From: Paenibacillus sp. R14(2021)
GTDB lineage: Bacteria; Bacillota; Bacilli; Paenibacillales; Paenibacillaceae
DNA length: 64,000 nt
Assembly (NCBI RefSeq): GCF_019431355.1
Contig: NZ_CP080269.1
Span: forward strand, 1,054,001 to 1,118,000
Direction of reading: 5' to 3'
Shown here: one piece after another, positions 8,325-16,259 of the stretch
How positions within the stretch are numbered: position 1 is the first letter of the stretch
Layout of the letters: each line of letters starts with the position of its first letter
Made by a program: the position numbers and the translations under genes
The notes under the pieces: model-generated
Seen by the model: only the letters and a program-made list of their open reading frames with translations
The model's database searches: none
What the model was told of the DNA's origin: nothing

Positions 8325-8714
8325 ATGAGCAGCCTGATGTTTTTTCTAACTAGTGGAAAGTACAAGAGATTACTTACTTTGGAAAAGCATTTGGAAATTC
8401 TAAAGATAAGAATTCGTCAATATCAAGAAATGGTTGGAGAACCGAGGATAGAGTGGTTTGAACACTCTGTGGTTGGAAAATTTATTAATTTTAGCAAATA
8501 CGAACATAACGAGTTTGGCTTAAAAGAATTTCTGGATGAGCGCGGTTTATTACCCGTTACGACTTCATTGCGTAGGAATGATTTAACTTCAGAAGAGCAA
8601 CTTATCCTTGAACCGAGAAATGCTCCACAGAGATTGGTATTAAAGTTTGTACCGAATCTTTATTACCGCGTCGCGAAAGAAGACCTGGAAGAACTCGAGC
8701 GAGGATTAAGTTAA
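8325..8714 (+). CDS. Hypothetical protein (first part of a stop-split ORF)
   Basis: 129 residues from ATG 8325, which has GGAGG at 8309-8313; an earlier in-frame ATG at 8304 precedes the ribosome site. The protein is basic and helical at the N-terminus (KHLEILKIRIRQYQEM) with no membrane segment, and I do not recognise it. The codon choice is AT-rich, unlike the flanking genome, fitting acquired DNA. It ends in TAA (8712-8714), after which the same frame stays open for 100 more codons. It runs divergently from the recombinase gene. Confidence 0.55.
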   Translation: MSSLMFFLTSGKYKRLLTLEKHLEILKIRIRQYQEMVGEPRIEWFEHSVVGKFINFSKYEHNEFGLKEFLDERGLLPVTTSLRRNDLTSEEQLILEPRNAPQRLVLKFVPNLYYRVAKEDLEELERGLS

Positions 8715-9017
8715 CTTGATATCCTTAGTTTGGTCGGTCAATGGAAGGCGAAGAAGAGCGAATATAGAGTCTTACTTAATAAATGGAACTGGATCTGCCT
8801 CAATTCAACACAGACTCTTAATAAAAGCGATTCATATAATGAATTTGGTACCGTAAGTTTTAAGCAATCTGATCCAGTAATAGATGTTGTCCAGGCGTTT
8901 AACGTGTTAGGGAGAGAAAGGTTTAAGTTGCTGTGCAAGTCCAATGAAGAGTTAATAATAAATCAGAGTCTGCAGGGAAGAATTGCAGTTTTTTTTGGCC
9001 AAGGAAGGGATTTTTGA
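8715..9017 (+). pseudogene. In-frame continuation of the preceding hypothetical ORF
   Basis: The same frame as the gene ending at 8714 runs on without a start signal: LDILSLVGQWKAKKSEYRVL, then NSTQTLNKSDSYNEFG, ending RIAVFFGQGRDF. No RBS precedes any start candidate. An open run of this length directly after a single TAA suggests one original gene of about 230 codons split by a nonsense change. Function unknown. Confidence 0.45.
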
Positions 9018-9061
9018 GCAATACATATGTATAAAATACGGGTTTTGTGTAAAAGTATATT

Positions 9062-9102
9062 AGAAAAAAGCCTACGGCTATTTTTTCCGTGGGCTTTTTT
9101 CT
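9062..9102. terminator. Bidirectional rho-independent terminator
   Basis: Arms AGAAAAAAGCCTACGG (9062-9077) and CCGTGGGCTTTTTTCT (9087-9102) pair along 16 bases with one G-U. Poly-A and poly-T flanks let it act on both strands. It ends the 17.9-9.1 kb minus-strand sugar operon and the convergent plus-strand ORF. Confidence 0.9.
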
Positions 9103-9108
9103 AAACCC

Positions 9109-10728
9109 CTAAACCAACTGCAAAATAACTTCGCGCTCCATGGCGCGGCACTCAATCCCATTTATTCTGCTTGCTTCTGACGAATCACGCGCATCGCTCC
9201 GGATCAACGCCGGCGGCTGCGCGCCGACCAATCGAACCCGATACGAATGTCCATTGAATACATAGTTGATCGCATCAGGCTCTAAATTGATCTTAGGCAA
9301 TTCAGCTGCTGCGTCGCCCCAAATGAATTGGAGCCCCAAGCCCGAACGGCTTGCCGTGAACGCGATTCGCTGCTCCGAACAACGGATCTCGAGCATATGT
9401 TCTCCGCCATCCAAACGAATCAGAATCCGAAGCTCACCAGGTACGGATTCATCCGTTTCCAATGAAATAACCTTGATCGGTACGGCACGGCCTTCTGCAT
9501 CATACACGACTGGCCGCAGTCCTGCCGGCGCGTCTCCGCCGATACTCCAACGGGCGCTGTCTACGACGGGCAGCGTGTCATAATGACTATGCTCATCCGG
9601 GCACGTCTCCCGCAAATACCGCTCCTCGTAAAGCTCGTCGAATCGATGAATATCGCGTATCCAGAGCTCACCGTCATTATTCAGCAAGTTTAACCGATAA
9701 TAGCGGTTATAATACCAGACAGATTGACGGCCTTCCTTCCTCCAATCCGTCAGCGCACATATCGAGGAGGCCGGCGTAACGGGATACCGTCCCTTGAACC
9801 AGCGGCCGGAAGCCTCCAGCGTTTCGACGTACAGCTCTCCTTTCGCCTGTCGGGCGGCAAGAAGCTCCACCTGGTCCGTGAGTCCGTCCCTCATGAGCGC
9901 CCATCCGAAGGAATTCTCCTGCCCCACCTGCGTATAGCCGAAGGAGACCTGCTCCGCTCGAAAGTTCACATCGTAGAACCACCGGACCCACTGCGGGATG
10001 CCGCCTCCGCCTTCTTCTCCCGAATATACCGGCTCCAGCGTAATCACGCTTTGGCCGTTACCGCCAAGCCTAGCATCGTATTGATAGATCGGGTCGCTTC
10101 CCAGCATGCGGAACACCGGTACCGGGATTTGATTGGCTTCGGTCTGTGCCGGCATAAAGCCGTTGAGACGGCTCGGATAATAGGCTTGGTTGTAATAGCC
10201 TCCCCACAGCGTATAGCCGTCTGTTCCCCATTGATCCTTGCAGTTGCAAGAAGCGATAATCCCGTACTTATCGGATAAGTAACCGAGCACATGCGCATCA
10301 AGGAACCACGAGCCGACAGATTTGGGATAATAGCCGAATCGCTCTCGGAAATCCTCCATCAGCACATCTGCGAGCTTCTCCCTCTCCTGCGGCGTATAGC
10401 CAACCGTGAAAGCGATATGCGCGTGCCAATCCCAGGCATAGCGTCCTCGCCATGAGATGCCGGCCTTCTCCGCCAAGGGCTGCACGACCTCCAGCCAGAC
10501 GCCGATCTCCTGCGAAGCATCCGCCTCTTCAAGTAGCAGATTCGCAAACGCCGGGTTGATCAGCGCATCGTACTGGAGCAGCCAGGTTGCCGGCAATCCA
10601 TGCTTTTGCACAAGCGACAGCTGCTCCTTTACCGGCTCGAGAAGATCAATTGGCTCTCTCGGCTCGATGCCACGAATGAAATTAATAATGTTAACCCGAT
10701 TGGGACACGCTGCTGCTGCCTGATTCAT
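9109..10728 (-). CDS. Large carbohydrate-active-like protein (NodB/GH57-like barrel plus beta domain), function unknown
   Basis: 539 residues. The start is ATG 10728, with GGTGGAG nearby and only 20 bases after the binding-protein gene; the longer open frame to 10887 overlaps that gene. The N-terminal half looks like a deacetylase or GH57-type barrel (NIINFIRGIEPREPIDLL, GLPATWLLQYDAL, GYYPKSVGSWFLDAH, SCNCKDQWGTDGYTLWGG). The C-terminal half is beta-rich. The classical NodB TFDDG motif is absent. No signal peptide, so it is probably cytoplasmic and acts on imported sugars or oligosaccharides (inference from operon position). It may match the DUF3863-type families, recalled without certainty. 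Last gene of the operon, with a terminator directly after it. Confidence 0.7.
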   Translation of the reverse strand: MNQAAAACPNRVNIINFIRGIEPREPIDLLEPVKEQLSLVQKHGLPATWLLQYDALINPAFANLLLEEADASQEIGVWLEVVQPLAEKAGISWRGRYAWDWHAHIAFTVGYTPQEREKLADVLMEDFRERFGYYPKSVGSWFLDAHVLGYLSDKYGIIASCNCKDQWGTDGYTLWGGYYNQAYYPSRLNGFMPAQTEANQIPVPVFRMLGSDPIYQYDARLGGNGQSVITLEPVYSGEEGGGGIPQWVRWFYDVNFRAEQVSFGYTQVGQENSFGWALMRDGLTDQVELLAARQAKGELYVETLEASGRWFKGRYPVTPASSICALTDWRKEGRQSVWYYNRYYRLNLLNNDGELWIRDIHRFDELYEERYLRETCPDEHSHYDTLPVVDSARWSIGGDAPAGLRPVVYDAEGRAVPIKVISLETDESVPGELRILIRLDGGEHMLEIRCSEQRIAFTASRSGLGLQFIWGDAAAELPKINLEPDAINYVFNGHSYRVRLVGAQPPALIRSDARDSSEASRINGIECRAMEREVILQLV

Positions 10729-10747
10729 GTCGTCACACTCCACCTGT

Positions 10748-12559
10748 TTATTCCCCGATAATGGCCGGTTTGTCGCTGTAGACGTTGCGGGGAAGCGTCT
10801 GTTTGATATCGACCGTAATTTTGCCTGCAGGCGTATCGCTGTAAGCCTGATATTCCTTGTTGAATTCGGTGATGGTTTCTTCGTCATGGCCGCGAACCTT
10901 CATCTCGTTCAGAAATTGATCATACGCCGTTTGGAAGTCCGCATCGTTCTTCGCGAGCAGCATTTTCGCATAATATTTCATACGAATGTCGTTCTGCACC
11001 GGTCCGTATTTCTCTACGGCGCCGCCAATCGTCGGCTTGATACGAGCAGCCTTAGGCGTCAGACCGAACGTTCCTTGTTTATGGTTAATTTCTTCCGCTT
11101 TGTAGAGCATGGCGTTATAAGCCGGCCAAGGCGATTCCATCGTCTTAATATGCGAGCTGCCTACGCTTGCTAAATTCTTCCACCACCAGAATCCGTATTG
11201 CGTAACGCTCGCCATGCCGCCGTTGTCTCCGCCCCAGAATTTAGGACCACGAAATACATCGTAGTTCTCGACGGCTGCACCATTCTCCATTTTGTAGGCA
11301 CCCGAGCTCTCAGGTCCATATTCCATCAGGACGAACGCTTCATTGGTCTGCATCCAGTCTAAGCCCTTCATGATCTGATCCGGGTCTTTCGCTTTCGCGC
11401 TGATTCCGGCACCATTCGTCCCGAACGGATTGTAGTTTGCATATTGGGCCAATTTCACGTCCTTCATCGTCGGAAGCTCCGTCGGATAGAACCAGCCGTC
11501 AGGGAACCCTTTCTTCTCAAGCTCATTATAGGTGATCGCCTCAGGAATGTTATGGTTCTTCAGCGTCGTTACGTTCGGATTGTCCCATCCGCCGAACAGC
11601 ATCGCACCGTAGCGTAAATTGTTCACTTTCTCTTTGAACAAATCTTTCTTCTGGAACGAGGTCTCTGGATCAAGCAGTCCGTTCAGATCAAGATGGTTCA
11701 ACCATTGAAACGCACTCTTGAAGCCTGGCAGCTTGTAGTCCGGAACGACTGTGCCGTCAGCTTGCTCGTTATAGCCGTTGTCCGTGCTTCGCACGCCGAA
11801 CATAGACATGACGATTTCAAGACCTGCGAAATTCTCGCCGCCAAGCGACAGAGGAATGATATTGCGTCCCTTGTCGTCTTTGAAGTCTTTGATCGCGCTC
11901 AAGTACTTCTCGAATCCATCAATCGTCCGCAGATCGTCGGTTGTCATCCCGGCTTTTTTCAGAATCGTATTCTGAACCCACAAGCCCTGGGCGTTGCCCT
12001 GCCAGGCGGATGGATTATCGATGACCGGCTCATACGCGGAAGGCACGAAGTAGATGTGTCCGTCACTCGCCCGCCAATAATCGATAATCCGCTTGTCGAT
12101 CTTGGCCAGGTTCGGATAGGCATCGGGATTGGTAAAGTAATCGTCCAGCGGAAGCAGCTTCTTCTCGTTGATGAGACGCGACCACACGAGACTATCCGAT
12201 GGTAGAATTATGGCGTCCGGGAAGCTGCCGGCGGCAAGCTTGAGGTTGATCTGCTGCGAGAGGTCGCCCCCGTTGCCGATCTCGACTTTATCCCAGTGCA
12301 GACCGGATTTCTTCATAACCTCCTGCGTAATGGGACCATCCAGATTGATTGGCGTCGTCATCGCCGGCGCATATAACGAATAACTGAGCTGTTCCCCTGT
12401 AGATGCGGCACCTTCGTTCTGACTGGTTTGTCCGCCGACATTTTCGTTTTCATTCGCTTTCCCGTTCTCATTGTTCTTGCCCGAACAACCCGCGAGCAGC
12501 ACGCCGACCAGCGTCGTGCCTAGCACCAACTTACTGCTGTACTTCCATCCATACTTCAT
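10748..12559 (-). CDS. Extracellular sugar-binding lipoprotein of an ABC importer (LplA/YtcQ-like)
   Basis: 603 residues. Lipoprotein signal with lipobox LLAGC (Cys about 25) after a basic N-terminus, then a Ser/Asn/Glu-rich linker. The mature part is a long class of solute-binding protein typical of Paenibacillus oligosaccharide importers (LPLDDYF, GLWVQNTILKKAGM, FGTNGAGISAKAKDPDQ). It hands substrate to the two permeases encoded upstream; the shared ATPase (MsmX-type) is usually encoded elsewhere and is absent here. RBS GGGGGAC before ATG 12559. The ligand is unknown; complex plant polysaccharide fragments are typical for the family. Confidence 0.92.
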   Translation of the reverse strand: MKYGWKYSSKLVLGTTLVGVLLAGCSGKNNENGKANENENVGGQTSQNEGAASTGEQLSYSLYAPAMTTPINLDGPITQEVMKKSGLHWDKVEIGNGGDLSQQINLKLAAGSFPDAIILPSDSLVWSRLINEKKLLPLDDYFTNPDAYPNLAKIDKRIIDYWRASDGHIYFVPSAYEPVIDNPSAWQGNAQGLWVQNTILKKAGMTTDDLRTIDGFEKYLSAIKDFKDDKGRNIIPLSLGGENFAGLEIVMSMFGVRSTDNGYNEQADGTVVPDYKLPGFKSAFQWLNHLDLNGLLDPETSFQKKDLFKEKVNNLRYGAMLFGGWDNPNVTTLKNHNIPEAITYNELEKKGFPDGWFYPTELPTMKDVKLAQYANYNPFGTNGAGISAKAKDPDQIMKGLDWMQTNEAFVLMEYGPESSGAYKMENGAAVENYDVFRGPKFWGGDNGGMASVTQYGFWWWKNLASVGSSHIKTMESPWPAYNAMLYKAEEINHKQGTFGLTPKAARIKPTIGGAVEKYGPVQNDIRMKYYAKMLLAKNDADFQTAYDQFLNEMKVRGHDEETITEFNKEYQAYSDTPAGKITVDIKQTLPRNVYSDKPAIIGE

Positions 12560-12598
12560 GAAGAATGTCCCCCTTTATGGAATAACTTGCCTGATAAG

Positions 12599-13504
12599 CT
12601 ACTCTTTGACGGAACCGATCAGCACGCCTTTCACGAAGAAACGCTGCACGAACGGATAGACGATCAGAATCGGCAGAACGGTAATCATAATGGTTGCCAT
12701 GCGAACCGACTTGGGCGTAATGGCATCCGGATTATACAAGCGGGTCTGATTCATCGTCGTCATCTGGCTGGAGCTGATCATCTGGCTCGCTTCGATCGTA
12801 CTGAGCATGCGCTGCAAATACGTCGGGAGCGGCTGCAGCTGGATATCGTTAACGAAGAAAGCACCGGTAAACCAGTCGTTCCATTGGCCAACCGCCGTGA
12901 ACAAGCCGAGTGCTGCGAACAGCGGCATAGAGAACGGCAGCACAATGTGGGCATATATCCGTATATAGCCTCCGCCGTCAAGCTTAACCGATTCAACGAC
13001 GCTTTCCGGAATCGTGTTCTGGAATGAGGTTTTCATGACAAACATGTTCCAAACACTGAACAGCGACGGAAAGACGTACACCCAGAAGTTGTTGATTAAT
13101 CCGAGATGAATCAATTGAATGTAATAAGGAATGAGACCGCCGCTGAACAGCATCACGAACAGAAATACGAACAACAGCGCTTGCCTGCCCGGCAGTTCTC
13201 TGCGCGAGAGGGCAAAAGCAACGAGCGAGGTGAAGAACAAGGAACCGAATGTACCGATGAGGGTCCGTTTCACCGTCACCCAGAACGCATTAAGAATCGT
13301 ATCATCGGACAGCATGACGCGGTAATTGTCCAGTGTGAGTAAGCGCGGCCACCAGAAAATACCGCCAAGGCTCGCATCCCTTCCCTCGTTAAGGGAGAGA
13401 ATCAGAATATACCAGAAGGGATAGAAGCAAAGAAAAGCAAAAATCGTCAGTACCAGTGTGTTGCCGATCGAAAATGACCGTTCTCCAAGCGTAAGACGTC
13501 CCAT
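12599..13504 (-). CDS. Carbohydrate ABC transporter permease (LplC/YtcP-like)
   Basis: 301 residues with six predicted membrane segments, the first at about 13-35 (TLVLTIFAFLCFYPFWYILIL). The EAA-type coupling loop lies near 190 (ESVKLDGGGYIRIYAHIVLP). The C-terminus is the typical FFVKGVLIGSVKE. Partner of the permease encoded just upstream, with a 15-base gap and probable co-translation. Start ATG 13504 behind GAAGGTGA. Confidence 0.92.
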   Translation of the reverse strand: MGRLTLGERSFSIGNTLVLTIFAFLCFYPFWYILILSLNEGRDASLGGIFWWPRLLTLDNYRVMLSDDTILNAFWVTVKRTLIGTFGSLFFTSLVAFALSRRELPGRQALLFVFLFVMLFSGGLIPYYIQLIHLGLINNFWVYVFPSLFSVWNMFVMKTSFQNTIPESVVESVKLDGGGYIRIYAHIVLPFSMPLFAALGLFTAVGQWNDWFTGAFFVNDIQLQPLPTYLQRMLSTIEASQMISSSQMTTMNQTRLYNPDAITPKSVRMATIMITVLPILIVYPFVQRFFVKGVLIGSVKE

Positions 13505-13519
13505 ACAATCACCTTCCTT

Positions 13520-14428
13520 CTACCATAAGCTGTCTCCGCCCATACGCTTAGAAATCATATTGCAAACGACGAGCAGCACCGTGGAGATAACGCTCATCAC
13601 AAGACCGATGGCGGTTGTCTGCGAATATTGGGCTTGTCCGATTCCGAGCCGCAGCACATAGGTATCGACGACCTCTGCCACACCCATATTAGCCGGGTTA
13701 ATCATGGCATAAATCTGATCGATCCCGACGCTGAGCAATCCGGGAACCGTGAGGATCAGAACGATCGATATAATAGGAACGATACTCGGCAGCGTGATGT
13801 AGCGCATCTGCGCGAAACGCCCTGCTCCGTCCATGACCGCAGCTTCATAGAGCACCGGATTGATGCCGGAAATGGCGGCTAAGTACAAGATGGTGCCCCA
13901 GCCCACTTCCTTCCACATGCTGCTCAGGATAAATATGGGACGGAACCACGTCTCCGACCCTATGAAAGCAATCGGCTGCATCCCCAAGCTGTGAAGCAGC
14001 GAGTTCGCACCGCCTCCGTCGATCGATAGGAACGCGTCGAGAAATCCGACAACCACGATCCAAGAGACAAAATGCGGCAGATAACTCAGAGACTGCACGA
14101 CGCGCTTGAAGCGGAAAGCACGAATTTCGTTGATGAGCAGCGCGAAGACAATGGTGGTCGGAAATACAAATAACAGCCGGAGAAACGTAAGCAGCAGCGT
14201 ATTACCGGTTGCTTTCCAAAAATCGTTGCTCGCTACAAACTCCTTGAAGTTTTGCAATCCAATCCACGGGCTCCTCCAGATACCGTCGCTGAAATTATAA
14301 TCGCGGAAAGCCATTTGCAGTCCCAGCATCGGGATATAGTTGAACAGCACAACTAATGCGATGCCCGGCAGTATGAAACCGTACAATGGGAGGTAGCCCT
14401 TCTGTTTAATCATCCATAGGCGGTTCAT
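13520..14428 (-). CDS. Carbohydrate ABC transporter permease (LplB/YteP-like)
   Basis: 302 residues. ATG 14428 with AAAGGAGAA is preferred; an in-frame ATG at 14515 has no ribosome site. Six membrane segments, beginning YGFILPGIALVVLFNYIPML, and the EAA-type loop EAAVMDGAGRFAQMRYITLP. First gene of the transporter unit; its promoter region lies between 14429 and 14555, after the regulator-gene terminator. A cre-like site is present there. Confidence 0.92.
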   Translation of the reverse strand: MNRLWMIKQKGYLPLYGFILPGIALVVLFNYIPMLGLQMAFRDYNFSDGIWRSPWIGLQNFKEFVASNDFWKATGNTLLLTFLRLLFVFPTTIVFALLINEIRAFRFKRVVQSLSYLPHFVSWIVVVGFLDAFLSIDGGGANSLLHSLGMQPIAFIGSETWFRPIFILSSMWKEVGWGTILYLAAISGINPVLYEAAVMDGAGRFAQMRYITLPSIVPIISIVLILTVPGLLSVGIDQIYAMINPANMGVAEVVDTYVLRLGIGQAQYSQTTAIGLVMSVISTVLLVVCNMISKRMGGDSLW

Positions 14429-14486
14429 GATTCGTTCTCCTTTCTTTTTGCTATTGAAGCACTTATTTGAATATAAGTGAGTATTG

Positions 14487-14500
14487 AAGCGTTTACAATT
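14487..14500 (-). promoter_or_regulatory. Possible catabolite-response (CcpA/cre-like) site
   Basis: The minus strand reads TGTAAACGCTTCAA upstream of the permease/binding-protein operon. The cre consensus TGNAANCGNNNNCA fits except that the final CA is displaced by one base. Carbon-source control of a sugar importer would make sense, but the site is imperfect. Confidence 0.35.
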
Positions 14501-14555
14501 ATCCGATGGCATCATTACTGCTGCTCTGGCACTTTCATGCTTTCATGTAAATAAA

Positions 14556-14585
14556 AAGAGCGATGCCGAAGTGCGCATCGCTCTT
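14556..14585 (-). terminator. Terminator after the AraC-type regulator gene
   Basis: Stem AAGAGCGATGC/GCATCGCTCTT with an A-run on the plus strand (T-run on the minus transcript). It separates the two-component genes from the downstream transporter operon. Confidence 0.85.
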
Positions 14586-14594
14586 GATCCTCTT

Positions 14595-16220
14595 TCAATC
14601 CGATTTGGCATACCCGTGAAAGTCTCGATACTCCTTCGGGCCAAAGCCAGTTACGCGTTTGAATAAGCCGGTAAAATAACCGATGTTCTGGTACCCGACG
14701 CTCTCGGCAATCTCGTAAAGCTTGAGCTCCGGGTGCTGCAGCATTTCCTTCGCCTTCTGAATGCGAATTCGTATGAGCTGATCGGTAAAGGAGATGCCAA
14801 GCTCCACTCTGAACAGCGCTCCCAAATAACTCGGGCTTAAGAATACGGACTCCGCAACCGAGCGTAGCGACAAGTTATCCGGGTAGTGTACATTCATGTA
14901 CTCAAGCGCTTTAAGAACCACGACTTGGGTATGGCTCTTTTTTCGTTCCGCGATGAAGTCGCTCAAGTCTTTAATGATATGGACGGTCTCCTGAAGCAGC
15001 TCCGGCTCCTCCCGGCATTCGAGAAGCTGCTCCCACAGCTTCTGTTCCGCGCCGAATTGACGCGCCACATCGCCGATCTCCGCCGCCATGCGATAAGCGC
15101 CGCTAATCAGATGCATGCATCGACTTCGTGCTTCGGCTCCACGCATAAGCAGGTTCCCCGCGAGATTGCTGAGTATCTCCCCCAGCAGACTCAAGCTGTT
15201 CTGGCTGTCCCCGGCTCCGAGTACCTCGAAGAAATCGGCAGTCAACCCCTCCAGATTCTTCTCGGCTTCTTCACCTTGCTCCATGAGGATTTTCCAGCTG
15301 TATGACCGCTCCTCCCCGCCAAGAAACCGTTGATTGACCGCTCTCTGCGCCAGCCGAAAGCTCTCGCTTAATTGACTCAGCAGCGAAACAGGCGGCCCGA
15401 CCCCGATCCGGGTATTGCAGGCCTCCATCTTCTCGATCTCCGCGCTGAGACGCCGAACGCACGCTTCGGTCTCGGCCTCGATATCTTCACCCGCACAGCA
15501 TCGCAGAATCAGAACAAGATGTCCGCGCTGCGACGTTGTCTTCACCTCCAGCCGCGAACCGCATACGGCTTCCGCAGCTTCCTCGAGCCTGCTCCGTTCT
15601 TGGCGAATCTGCTCCTCCATCGGAAGAGAAGCATACCGATCCGAATGGACGACGAGGGTCAGGACTTGACGCGCTTCCGCAGCCGTAAACAGGTTCAATG
15701 CATCCGCGCGTGCCCGTATAACGTCTTCGCCGACGACAAGACCGTGAATCACCTCTTGTATCAGCTGTTTCTGCGCAATCGGCTTGAAGGCGTCGATCTG
15801 CTCCTTCAGCTGTATTGCTTCCCTGCTGTTCAACTGATTCTGCTCTTCCTCTTGCGAGATCCGCTCTAGAATCGCATTCAGCTCGTCGAAAATAATCGGC
15901 TTAACGAGGAAAGCATCCACGCCGATATCGACTGCCGTTTTGGCATAATGGAATTCCTCATACCCTGTTACCATGATGATCCGCATGCGGGGATTGATCT
16001 TCCGCATTCGGGATGAGAGCTCAAGTCCATCCGTTCCCATTAAACGAATATCCGTAATCAGCAGGTCGGGAACGCAATGCCGAGCACCTTCAATCGCTTC
16101 CTCGGCACCTTCCCATTCACCGGAAACACGCATCTGGTATCGCTCCCATGCAACATGCTTGACGATGGAGCGGCGCTGGCGTTCCTCGTCGTCCACTACG
16201 AATACGTTGATCTGCATCAT
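14595..16220 (-). CDS. Response regulator with AraC-type DNA-binding domain (YesN-like)
   Basis: 541 residues. Receiver domain 1-120 with acidic pair VDDEE, phospho-acceptor Asp in LLITDIRLMGTDG (about residue 57) and Lys in LVKPI. A long middle region of about 300 residues follows, then two AraC helix-turn-helices at about 440-535 (NLSLRSVAESVFLSPSYLGALF, LYEIAESVGYQNIGYFTGLFKR). It should activate the adjacent importer operon when phosphorylated by the kinase encoded 39 bases upstream. RBS GAGGAGGGG before ATG 16220. Confidence 0.93.
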   Translation of the reverse strand: MMQINVFVVDDEERQRRSIVKHVAWERYQMRVSGEWEGAEEAIEGARHCVPDLLITDIRLMGTDGLELSSRMRKINPRMRIIMVTGYEEFHYAKTAVDIGVDAFLVKPIIFDELNAILERISQEEEQNQLNSREAIQLKEQIDAFKPIAQKQLIQEVIHGLVVGEDVIRARADALNLFTAAEARQVLTLVVHSDRYASLPMEEQIRQERSRLEEAAEAVCGSRLEVKTTSQRGHLVLILRCCAGEDIEAETEACVRRLSAEIEKMEACNTRIGVGPPVSLLSQLSESFRLAQRAVNQRFLGGEERSYSWKILMEQGEEAEKNLEGLTADFFEVLGAGDSQNSLSLLGEILSNLAGNLLMRGAEARSRCMHLISGAYRMAAEIGDVARQFGAEQKLWEQLLECREEPELLQETVHIIKDLSDFIAERKKSHTQVVVLKALEYMNVHYPDNLSLRSVAESVFLSPSYLGALFRVELGISFTDQLIRIRIQKAKEMLQHPELKLYEIAESVGYQNIGYFTGLFKRVTGFGPKEYRDFHGYAKSD

Positions 16221-16259
16221 GAACCCCTCCTCATCTCAATTGGCCGCTGCGGCCGGCTT

